Origin: Pseudorasbora parva
Lineage: Eukaryota; Chordata; Actinopteri; Cypriniformes; Gobionidae
Direction of reading: 5' to 3'
Assembly: GCF_024679245.1 (NCBI RefSeq)
Contig: NC_090183.1
Span: 21,495,207-21,559,206, forward strand
DNA: 64,000 nt
The position numbers and the translations under genes were made by a program. Below the pieces are notes generated by a model, which was not told the DNA's origin, searched no databases, and saw nothing but the letters and a program-made list of their open reading frames with translations. Shown piece after piece: positions 45,115 to 54,355 of the stretch. Positions within the stretch are counted from its first letter, which is position 1. The number at the start of each line of letters is the position of its first letter.

Positions 45115-46085
45115 CTAGATGGAGAGAAGCCCTGCTTGTAGAGCTGGAACCTCCAATTTATAGAATCTGATAAAAGTGGACGGAGAGGCCCAGCCTGCCG
45201 CCGCACAGATATCTTCCAAAGAAATGCCACACGACCAAGCCCAAGATGGGGCCATGCCTCTAGTGGAGTGGGCTTTAACGCCTATATGGCAAGTCAGGTT
45301 TTTAGACTCATATGCCAGCGAGATCGCGTCCACTATCCAGTGTGAGAGTCTTTGCTTCGTGACAGCACAACCTTTAGTGCGGCCACCGAAGCAGACAAAC
45401 AGTTGGTCCGACTGCCTGAAGGGGGAGGAGCGCTCCAGATACAGTCTCAAAGCTCTGACCGGGCAGAGGAGATTCGCGTTTTGTTCCCCCTGAGATGCAG
45501 GTAAAGGAAGCAGAGTAATAACCTGTGCTCTAAAAGAAAGCACTTTGGGTATAAAACCATGTCTCGGTTTAAGAACAACTTTGGAGTTGTTGGGCCCGAA
45601 CTCGAGACAGGACGGACTCACTGAGAGTGCGTGTAAGTCACTCACACGTTTAACCGAGGCAAGAGCCAGCAGAAACGCGGTTTTGAGTGATAAAAGCTTT
45701 ATGGTCGCAGTCTGGAGAGGCTCGAAGGGGGGACCCTTCATAGCGTCTAGAACCACCGCGAGGTCCCAAATAGGAACCGAGGGGGGGGGCGAGGGGGGTT
45801 CAATCTCCTGGCCCCTTTAAGAAAACGTACAATGAGCTCACTTTTCCCTAGTGAATGTCCCGCGACCTGAGCGTGGTTAGCTGCTATGGCGGCGACATAA
45901 ACTTTGAGCGTGGAGGGGGAACGACCCGCGTCCAGTAGCTCTTGGAGAAAAGCGAGCACTTCTGTTGTTTCGCATGAGCGTGCGTCGATATTTCGGACGG
46001 CACACCAGTTAGAAAACACTGACCACTTCAGAGTATAGAGCCGCCTCGTCGAGGGGGCTCTAGCTTCCGCTATAGTGTTCATAAC
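45115..46085 (-). pseudogene. DIRS tyrosine recombinase, one frameshift
   Basis: The N-terminal SAM-like part (MNTIAEARAPSTRRLYTLKW onwards) is in the frame open from 48206 to 45747. The catalytic part is in the frame 45756-45115. The switch is at a G-rich run near 45780-45800, so one frameshift is likely. Catalytic residues visible are R in SVKRVSDL (about 45645), H-x-x-R in HSTRGMA (about 45262) and the nucleophile Y in IRFYKLEV (about 45158). The enzyme would integrate the circular cDNA. Its N-terminus overlaps the RT/RNase H frame, a normal DIRS arrangement. Confidence 0.88.
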
Positions 46086-48139
46086 TCTGTCAGAGAGGTT
46101 TCCCGATACCAGTTGATGGGCCATACGTGGAGGGCCCATAGTTCGGGACTGGGATGCCAGATCCCCCCCTTCGCCTGCGTGAGGAGGTCTTTCCTCAGCA
46201 GAATGGGCCATGGGGCTGTGTCTGAGAGCTGGATCAGATCGGAGAACCACGTTCGGTTCCTCCAGAGCGGGGCTATTAAAAGCACCGCAGATGCTGTCTC
46301 CCTGATTCTCTTGATGGTTTGTGGTAGCATCGCGATCGGGGGGAAAGCATATAGCGGGAGGCTGGGCCAGACATGGGCCAGGGCATCCCTGCGTTTGGAG
46401 AAAAATATTGGGCAGTGAGTGTTGTCTTCTGAGGCGAAGAGATCCACCTTCGCTCTGCCGAAGGTGTTCCAAATTAAGAGAACCGTTTGCGGGTGAAGAG
46501 ACCATTCCCCTGGGGGAATGGTTCTCCTGGATAACATATCCGGACCCACATTCAGAATACCTGGCACGTGAGCCGCCCTCAGGGAGCTCAGGTTGTGCTC
46601 TGCCCATAAAAGGAGATGCTTCGCCATGCGGTGAAGGGAATATGATCTCAGGCCGCCCTGGCGATTTATGTACGCTACCACCGACATGTTGTCTGAACGA
46701 ACCAAGACGTGGTGGTTCTTTATATGTGGAAGGAAAGCTCTCAGCGATAAGGCGACCGCTTTCATCTCTAGACAGTTTATGCCCATAAGCACGCCCCTCC
46801 GATACCACTCTGTCCTCGTCCAAGGAGCCAAAGTTTTGACAACGCTGTGGCTCACTCTGACGGGAAAACGGCCCCATTTCCATGCATAAGGAGGGACACG
46901 GGCGCGTAGCCAACGCTGGAGGGGGCGCATGTGTAGCAGTCCCAGCCTGAGCACTGACGATGCCGAGGCCATAAGGCCGAGCATTCTCTGAAAGTGTTTC
47001 AGGGGAACGCGAGTTCCGGCTTTGAATGAAGTCGCCATGTTCTGGACGGATAGCGCGCGCTGTGTCGTTAGCCGCGCGTTCATGAGTCTCGAGTCTAGAA
47101 CAATGCCCAGAAAAGATATCTTTTGAGTGGGTGACATCGAGCTCTTGGCGATATTGATCCTGAGACCCAAATAGTCTAAATGGTTGAGGAGCCAGGATCT
47201 GTGTGTTAGTAGTTCTGCTCGAGACTGGGCTATCACTAGCCAGTCGTCGAGGTAGTTGAGCACCCGCATCCCTTTCAGCCTGAGCGGGGCTAATGTCGCG
47301 TCCATACATTTCGTAAATGTGCGGGGCGCCAGGGATAAGCCGAATGGCAGGACCGTGTACTGATAAGCCTGCCCCTCGAAGGCGAATCTCAAGAATGGCC
47401 TGTGGTGGGGGGCTACCTGAACGTGAAAGTACGCATCTTTCAGATCTATCGTGAAAAACCAGTCCCCAGGGCGAATGTGCGCGAGGATCTGTTTCACTGT
47501 TAGCATTTTGAAAGAGCGAGGCATTAGAGCTTTGTTCAAATGCCTTAGATCTAGGATGGGCCTGAGCTCTCCATCCTTCTTCGGAACGAGAAAGTATCGG
47601 CTGTAGAAGCCCAACTCGCTTTTGGAAGGGGGAACGGGCTCCACCGCTCCCTTCTCTACCAGTTTCAAAATCTCGGTGCGAAGCACGTGACTGACGCTGC
47701 TTCTCACCGAGGTCTCGACCACGGCGCGAAAGCGCGGGGGCCTGCGAACAAACTGTAGCGAGTAGCCCCTTTTTACTATGTTCACAACCCAATTTGATAC
47801 CCCGGGCATGGCTTGCCAGGCCTGAGCCCGACACGATAGCGGCTGGAGCCGGCGCGGATAAGGGTCGCCTACTAGAGGGAACTCGGTATCGCTGCCATTT
47901 TGTGCTTGAGACATAGAGGGGGTAGTGCTTATGTGTGGCGGAGTGGGCGCCGGGACATTTATAGCATGGGTGGGAGGGGTGAATGAGTGTAGGAGTGCAG
48001 ACTGATGTGTGGGCACATTTACTACAGAGAAAAAGCTCTTTTTGAGATTTATTTGGGTCGCCGTGATAACGGCGTTTGTGTGCAGGCAAGTGCGTTTGAC
48101 AACGGGCTCGTTGGCTGCTAAACTGAGGTCGGCAGTCAC
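46079..48139 (-). CDS. DIRS reverse transcriptase / RNase H
   Basis: The frame is open for 686 codons. Residues about 150-330 hold the reverse transcriptase: YFLVPKKDGELRPILDLRHL, then FTIDLKDAYFHVQV, LPFGLSLAPRTF and the catalytic NYLDDWLV at about residue 296. RNase H-like sequence is at about 460-540 (LVRSDNMSVVAYINRQGG, then HVPGILNVGPDMLSRR). The tail (KVDLFASEDNTHCPIFFS and onwards) is the conserved DIRS region after RNase H. Key RT residues look intact and no stop interrupts it. The first residues before about 60 are variable, so the true start is uncertain. Upstream gag is frameshifted, so the copy is probably not autonomous now. Confidence 0.9.
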   Translation of the reverse strand: MTADLSLAANEPVVKRTCLHTNAVITATQINLKKSFFSVVNVPTHQSALLHSFTPPTHAINVPAPTPPHISTTPSMSQAQNGSDTEFPLVGDPYPRRLQPLSCRAQAWQAMPGVSNWVVNIVKRGYSLQFVRRPPRFRAVVETSVRSSVSHVLRTEILKLVEKGAVEPVPPSKSELGFYSRYFLVPKKDGELRPILDLRHLNKALMPRSFKMLTVKQILAHIRPGDWFFTIDLKDAYFHVQVAPHHRPFLRFAFEGQAYQYTVLPFGLSLAPRTFTKCMDATLAPLRLKGMRVLNYLDDWLVIAQSRAELLTHRSWLLNHLDYLGLRINIAKSSMSPTQKISFLGIVLDSRLMNARLTTQRALSVQNMATSFKAGTRVPLKHFQRMLGLMASASSVLRLGLLHMRPLQRWLRARVPPYAWKWGRFPVRVSHSVVKTLAPWTRTEWYRRGVLMGINCLEMKAVALSLRAFLPHIKNHHVLVRSDNMSVVAYINRQGGLRSYSLHRMAKHLLLWAEHNLSSLRAAHVPGILNVGPDMLSRRTIPPGEWSLHPQTVLLIWNTFGRAKVDLFASEDNTHCPIFFSKRRDALAHVWPSLPLYAFPPIAMLPQTIKRIRETASAVLLIAPLWRNRTWFSDLIQLSDTAPWPILLRKDLLTQAKGGIWHPSPELWALHVWPINWYRETSLTEL

Positions 48140-48225
48140 CTGGGTGCAGGGAACTGGGAGACCAGGAGGGAGAGATGGGGGTCCGGCCGAGGCGAGACCT
48201 GACCATCTCCTTTTTATCCCTGCGG

Positions 48226-49285
48226 CTAGGACGGCTTCGGAGGCTCGGGGTTCAACACAAGCCTGGGTCGAGGTCCCCGGCGTTCAGGCCGACTGCTGCG
48301 GTTCGCGGAGCGGGAACGTTGGCGCGGTCCAGAAGAGGAGCGAGGCCGGGAAGGTGGCTCTGCCGGCTTAGCGGGTTGAGAAGGCGGGGGTCTACCTCGA
48401 GAGCGTCCCTGGCCTGAAGACGAGCTGGAGCGCTTAGGCAGGAAATGCCTCATAGCCTGCGAAGCCTTTTGCGCTTCGGTGAAACGCTCCGCGAAGCCCA
48501 CGACTGACGGGCCGAAGAGACCGGTAGTGGAGATGGGGGCGTCCAAGAAGGAGGCTTTATCCGCGTCCTTCATCTCGGTCAAATTCAGCCAAAGGTGCCT
48601 CTCTAAGACCGCCAGGTTAGCCATATTTTTCCCAATGGCTTGTGCAGTGGCTTTAGTGGCGCGAAGGGCCAAGTCCGTCGCGCTGCGAAGGTCCTTCAAA
48701 ACCTCGGAGTCGGGGACAGACTCATCCAAGGAGCGGAGAAGTCTGGCCTGGAACACCTGAAGGACAGCCATGGTGTGAAGGGCCGCGGAAGCCTGGCCAG
48801 TGGAGGCATATGCCCGGCCAGCGAGAGCAGAAGTGGTGCGGCAGTGCTTGGACGGGTGCTGAGCCCTGGACTGCCATCCTCTGGAGGAGGAGGGCGGGCA
48901 GAGGTGCGCGGCGACAGCCTCCTCGAGGGGGGGAAGAGACTCATAGCCTTTTTCCTTAGCGCCGTCGACGATGGAGAGCGCTGGGGAAAAGGCGGATCTA
49001 GCGCGAGCAGTTGCCAGAGTAGCAGTTGCCAGACCGTTCCGGCAGTCTCTGGTCGCGGCGTTTCTTGCGGCGCGGCCCAGCGGCAGGAGGAGGGACCTGG
49101 TCGAAGGTGGCGAGGTGAGCCCGAAGGGTCTGCAGCGCCATCTCATCGCACTCGGGGCAGCCGCCCTGAGAGAGCGCGAGCTGCGCGTGGTCCCGTCCAA
49201 GGCATGCCACACAGATGACGTGACGGTCACCGCCAAGGAGAGGAGCTCTGCAAGAGCCGCAGGAAATGCGAGGCATTTGAAACAA
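48226..49285 (-). pseudogene. DIRS gag-like protein, frameshifted
   Basis: The N-terminal frame (from ATG at 49285) has a cysteine-rich motif, CGSCRAPLL, VICVACLGRDH, GGCPECDEM, that could bind zinc. The frame then changes at about 49000-49030 into the one ending at 48226. That frame carries SAFSPALSIVDGAKEKGYES, ERHLWLNLTEMKDADKASFL and an arginine/serine/proline-rich basic tail. The change and the near-duplicated GCAGTTGCCAGA at about 49008-49034 lie close together. The family role is presumed structural, packaging element RNA. Confidence 0.78.
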
Positions 49286-49462
49286 CGCCCCGCGCTCTTT
49301 TAGGAGAAGAGAAGTAAAAAGGATTCGATCGCCGGATGGCGTAGCTGGAACGGCAGAGAAGGCGGAGAGGGAGTCCGTCGTCCTCAGCTGCAGGTTCCGC
49401 TGGTGCCTTTTCGACGGCGGTTGCTTCTTCCGGAGGTCAGCGAAGGTATGAAGGAGATAAAA

Positions 49463-49757
49463 TCTGACACCTATGGCGAAATTAGGGCTTTATATAGCCT
49501 CCTGTATGCAAATATAAGCACCTTTTTTCGGCGGGCTTTTGGAACGCCCCCCATTGGCTCGTTCCTCTCAGCCGCCTCACCATAGGTTCCTGCAGTTGCC
49601 GTGGCCCGGCCAATCAGAGCGCTCCTCACGCTGGGCTATGGCCGTTCAGCGGCACTGCGCTTTACATGGATACCTTTATTATAAAGTTTTGCTTCATATT
49701 CTCAAGAAAAGGAGTTTTTCCCATACGTAATACGAGGAACCTCTCTCGAAAGGGAAC
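49463..49757. repeat. DIRS right inverted terminal repeat
   Basis: Inverse of the left repeat from CTGACACCTATGGCGAAATT to CCCATACGTAATACGAGG, then the distinct terminus CTCTCGAAAGGGAAC. A TATA-like TTTATATAG at 49489-49497 lies upstream of the gag start only in inverse sense (CTATATAAA on the minus strand) and may be the element promoter. Confidence 0.88.
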
Positions 49758-50744
49758 CCATCGCTATCTCAGCTAATACAGATAATGATCCACAATCAAA
49801 TCTGAGGCTGAAATAAATTGAACAGGAGAAACGGCAACATCAGGATGTCCGTCTCTGTGGTATGTACTGTATTTACGGGCCTTTGTGTGTCTTTACGCGC
49901 AGTTTATGAGGACATGATTCGGTTTATGGACTATTGTATGTGACTAGACCTTAGAGGTAGCAAGCAAAACGGTTTTGCACGTCAGAGTCAGACTAGTGTT
50001 ATACAGAACAACAATGGAGTAACCGTTAGCGCATTTGAATGACGAAGCACGCGATCGTATCATTTACTGATGTTTACTCATGCGACGGTAGCCAATAGCA
50101 GAGACATTTGAAGTTGATTTACTCACCGGCTGCTTCCAAAGCAGGACCGAATCTTTATCGCTGGGATCGCTCTGTCAAAAACACACTTCTTTGGTATGAT
50201 TTGGTGAAGTCCTGTGACAGCAGTGACCGTGGAAATCCACTTTGCGACGCGACTGAAGCGATGCCTTGAAGCTTCCCGTCATTTCTGCGTTCAAATCGGT
50301 TCAAATGCAGCGCTGCCTTCCCGGAATGCTGTGCTGAAACGTTGAAGTCGCTCTACGTCACCCATAGGAATAAAGTGGAGCGCGGCGCGTCATAAGTGTT
50401 CACGGACGACTAGATCTGCACCTGAGAGACTGTTTACGGCGTGCATTTCCTCTCTCTCCCTCTAGTTACGCGTGCACGCACCCTTCCAGGAGAAGAGCCC
50501 GTACAGCCCATACAAGGACCTTCCGATCTATTTAACGTCAAGTAGACCCATACTCGAAAAAAACTCGCCGAAACTTGTGAGAAACCTGAAGGAGTATTTT
50601 TAACACAGAAATACTCCATCAAACGTCCAACATTAGTTTTTGAAACTTTGTCTATGTTTAGGATGGGAATCCAAGTCTTTAAAGGTGTAAAAAGCTCAGT
50701 ATGCATGAAACAGCATTTCACCCCCCCCCCCCCCTTTAAATACA

Positions 50745-51380
50745 TTTGTTTAGCTGACCAATATAGGTGTCAGTTTGTTTATTGTAAAACCACCCCAAAC
50801 ATAAACCTAGTGGACGTTCTCACAAAGCGTGCATCTTCATTCAAATGCGCTAACTGTTACTCCATTGTTCTATGTATAACGTTACACTAGTTGACGTGCA
50901 AAACTGTTTTGCTTGCTACTGCGGAGGTTTAGTCACATACAATAGTCCATAAACCAAAGCATGTCCTCATAAACTGCGAGTAAACACACACAAATGTTGA
51001 CAGGCCACTAAATACAGTACATACCACAGAGATGGACGTCCTGCTGTTGTTGCTTCTCCTGTTCAATTTATTTCATTCTCCGAATCTGATTCTGGATCAC
51101 ATATGTATTAGTTGAATCTGATTGATAGCCATGGGTTTCTCCACGCTTGAGGACGTTACCGTTTTGTGTGCGCTAGTCATTCTTTAGCTCCGCCCACACG
51201 ATACGCCTCCAGCCGCTCTTTTTTTTTTTTGGAAAGACTCTGTACAGACTCTCTATATTTCTTTTATAAGTATAATAAAACTAAAGACTTTCAGAGATAT
51301 AAAGGATGCATTACTACTCTATAGGTACTCAAGATTGATATGAGATTGACTGAAACTGAGTGTTTCACCCCTCCTTTAAA
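50745..51380. repeat. Reversed partial foldback copy
   Basis: Inverse of the left half of the 23190-24341 element, ending GAAACTGAGTGTTTCACCCC and TCCTTTAAAG. It lies next to the C-run end of the split copy, giving a mirror-image arrangement. Confidence 0.75.
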
Positions 51381-51620
51381 GGTGCACTATGCAACTTTCC
51401 GTCCTCTGGATGGCGCCTATTCTAAACAAAGGCGTAGTTTGATGACGCCAAGTGTGAGCGCAGTATCATGAGACATGTGGTCTTCACCTCACAGCCGGTG
51501 AAAAATAGGACTTGGGCAAAAATCATGTTCATGGATGCGGTTATTAACATTTCTGTAGTATGAAACAGAGCAGGACCGAGTGTTGTGGAGCTGAGCACAG
51601 CCGCTGGAGCGATTGTTATA
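51381..51620. other. Intergenic repeat, ends at Tc1 target
   Basis: It begins GGTGCACTATGCAACTTTCC, a stretch resembling the start of common fish MITEs, and runs to the TA at 51619-51620 where a Tc1 element inserted. No gene. Confidence 0.45.
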
Positions 51621-53197
51621 CAGTATTGTTCAAAATAATAGCAGTACAATGTGACTAACCAGAATAATCAAGGTTTTTAGTATATTTTTTATTGCTACGT
51701 GGCAAACAAGTTACCAGTAGGTTCAGTAGATTGTCAGAAAACAAACAAGACCCAGCATTCATGATATGCACGCTCTTAAGGCTGTGCAATTGGGCAATTA
51801 GTTGAAAGGGGTGTGTTCAAAAAAATAGCAGTTTCTACCTTTGACTGTACAAACTCAAAACTATTTTGTACAAACATTTTTTTTTTTTTCTGGGATTTAG
51901 CAATCCTGTGAATCACTAAACTAATATTTAGTTGTATGACCACAGTTTTTTAAAACTGCTTGACATCTGTGTGGCATGGAGTCAACCAACTTGTGGCACC
52001 TCTCAGCTGTTATTCCACTCCATGATTCTTTAACAACATTCCACAATTCATTCACATTTCTTGGTTTTGCTTCAGAAACAGCATTTGTGATATAACCCCA
52101 CAAGTTCTCAATTGGATTAAGGTCTGGAGATTGGGCTGGCCACTCCATAACATTAATTTTGTTGGTTTGGAACCAAGACTTTGCCCGTTTACTAGTGTGT
52201 TTTGGGTCATTGTCTTGTTGAAACAACCATTTCAAGGGCATGTCCTCTTCAGCATAGGGCAACATGACCTCTTCAAGTATTTTAACATATGCAAACTGAT
52301 CCATGATCCCTGGTATGCGATAAATAGGCCCAACACCATAGTAGGAGAAACATGCCCATATCATGATGCTTGCACCTCCATGCTTCACTGTCTTCACTAT
52401 GTACTGTGGCTTGAATTCAGAGTTTGGGGGTCGTCCCACAAACTGCCTGTGGCCCTTGGACCCAAAAAGAACAATTTTACTCTCATCAGTCCACAAAATG
52501 TTCCTCCATTTCTCTTTAGGCCAGTTGATGTGTTCTTTGGCAAATTGTAACCTCTTCTGCACATGCCTTTTTTTAACAGAGGGACTTTGCGGGGGATTCT
52601 TGAAAATAGATTAGCTTCACACAGACGTCTTCTAACTGTCACAGTACTTACAGGTAACTCCAGACTGTCTTTGATCATCCTGGAGGCGATCATTGGCTGA
52701 GCCTTTGCCATTCTGGTTATTCTTCTATCCATTTTGATGGTTGTCTTCCGTTTTCTTCCACGTCTCTCTGGTTTTGCTCTCCATTTTAAGGCATTGGAGA
52801 TCATTTTAGCTGAACAGCCTATAATTTTTTGCACCTCTTTATAGGTTTTCCCCTCTCTAATCAACTTTTTAATCAAAGTGCGCTGTTCTTCTGAACAATG
52901 TCTTGAACGACCCATTTTCCTCAGCTTTCAAATGCATGTTCAACAAGTGTTGGCTTCATCCTTAAATAGGGGCCACCTGATTCACACCTGTTTCTTCACA
53001 AAATTGATGACCTCAGTGATTGAATGCCACACTGCTATTTTTTTGAACACACCCCTTTCAACTAATTCAACTAATTGCCCAATTGCACAGCCTTAAGAGC
53101 GTGCATATCATGCATGCTGGGTCTCATTTGTTTTCTGAGAATCTACTGAACCTACTGTTAACTTGTTTGCCACGTAGCAATAAAAAATATACGAAAA
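51621..53197 (-). mobile_element. Tc1/mariner transposon 5, split by DIRS
   Basis: The left end CAGTATTGTTCAAAATAATA follows TA. The right inverted repeat is recognisable (TTGCCACGTAGCAATAAAAA) but stops about 60 bp short of its end at 53197, exactly where DIRS copy 2 begins. The missing terminus is expected beyond the window, to the right of the DIRS copy. Confidence 0.9.
51921..52915 (-). pseudogene. Tc1 transposase, one apparent frameshift
   Basis: Start MGRSRHCSEEQRTLIKKLIR at 52915, then a paired helix-turn-helix region. The second frame (52562-51921) has the catalytic triad: D in [10 protein letters not shown] in [12 protein letters not shown] and E in DLNPIENLW with 34 residues between the last two (DD34E). 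It ends GHTTKY. The frames meet at a T run at 52568-52574 and appear to differ by one indel. All other sequence is open. Confidence 0.9.
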
Positions 53198-53650
53198 ACG
53201 TACTCGGTTACTTTCGTAACCTCGGTTCCCTGAGAGAGAGGAACGAGTATTACGTATGGGAAAAACTCCTTTTCTCGAGAATGTGAAGCAAAACTTTTAA
53301 TAAAGGTATCTATGTAAAGCGCAGTGAGCTGCACGGCCATAGCCCAGCGCGTGGAGCGCTCTGATTGGCCGGGCCGCGGCAACTGCAGGAACCTATGGTG
53401 AGGCGGCTGAGAGGAACGAACCAATGGGGGGCGTTCCAGAAGCCCGCCGAAAAAGGTGCTTATATTTGCATACAGGAGGCTATATAAGACCCTAATTCGC
53501 CATAGGTGTCAGGTTTTAAGATCGACTGAAGCGATACCTGAGAAGCATAAACACGGCACGGAACGTAATACTCGTTCCTCTCTCTCAGGGAACCGAGGTT
53601 ACGAAAGTAACCGAGTACGTTCCCTTTCGAGAGAGGTTCCTCGTATTACG
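53198..53650. repeat. DIRS copy 2 terminal repeat and ICR part
   Basis: Close match to 44418-44873 with small differences. The internal complementary region starts at 53563 and is interrupted at 53650 by the BEL LTR. Confidence 0.9.
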
Positions 53651-54333
53651 TGTAGCGAAGTCTTACTACAATCTTTGTTACACTGGTTGAGGCGGCCGAA
53701 TATGGACAGGATTCCGGTCAGAGAATCAGTAATTGGAGAAGAGATTCTTAGTGAAGATGGATTTATTGAACATCTGTATTCCTGTTGTCATCTGCACCAA
53801 AGTTAACTGTGATAACAACAGCTGTAGTAATGGTCTAATGGAACAATAAAGAAATATAATTACAAATAATATTCAGTGAAGATATGTTATGACATGCACT
53901 AGTAATAATACTAACAACATATGTTAATAAACACAGCTATCATGTCTGTATCCTCAACATCAATATCAATATACTCAATGTAAGGTGCAATAATACAGTA
54001 ATACAATAAACAAACATAATTTAAAGACCCTTGGGCACAGTATGGTAATACTGGTGGCTAATGCTAATTAGCGAATGTACTTGCGGCAAATTACGGCCGC
54101 GATAAAACGCTCCAAACTCGCCAATGTAAACAACGGGCATCAGTACGACATACACCACATATATACCATCTGAATATATACATATGTGTACTTACATCGC
54201 TTCATAAACGCATTACAGTGAGCAATAATGATAAGGTGCATAACAACAGTTGCAGTCCTGTCTTCCTGTGTGCAACACTGAAATGGGAACCTATGGAACC
54301 AACTTTGGTTCCTATATGACAGGCTTTCTGACA
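53651..54333 (-). repeat. BEL 3' LTR
   Basis: Identical by eye to 60488-61170 except for T instead of C in GCGAATGTACTTGCGG near 54071. In sense orientation it begins TGTCAGAAAGCC and ends CGCTACA. Confidence 0.95.
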
Positions 54334-54355
54334 TAGCCATCAGGAAAATTGCACC

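Larger units (their letters stand above)
44418..49757 (-). mobile_element. DIRS retrotransposon, full architecture
   Basis: DIRS elements are tyrosine-recombinase retrotransposons that integrate without the integrase and target duplication of LTR elements. This copy is read on the minus strand, with gag-like (49285-48226), RT/RNase H (48139-46079) and recombinase (about 46085-45115) in that order. The ends are inverted repeats of about 300 bp (44418-44736 and 49463-49757). An internal complementary region at 44787-44880 joins sequence complementary to both outer ends, as expected for the circular intermediate. No target duplication is seen. Coding lesions exist in gag and recombinase, while the RT frame is open. 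Confidence 0.93.
44177..50740. repeat. Foldback element split by DIRS
   Basis: The left part (44177-44417) and right part (49758-50740) together make about 1.22 kb, matching the intact copy at 23190-24341. The ends are TTTAAAGGGGGGGGGTGAAA and the inverse (CATTTCACCCC...CCTTTAAA). The DIRS element at 44418-49757 interrupts the stretch that reads GTGGAGAAACCCATGGCTAT in the intact copy. Confidence 0.82.

Noticed and set aside
45747..48206. An 819-codon open frame on the minus strand, longer than the RT frame
   Set aside because: Most of it is the alternate frame of the RT/RNase H gene and has no family resemblance. Only its last part, from about 46085, is real, as the recombinase N-terminus.
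53456..53806. A plus-strand frame across the DIRS/BEL junction
   Set aside because: It joins two unrelated mobile elements across a recent insertion point; no start or domain supports it.
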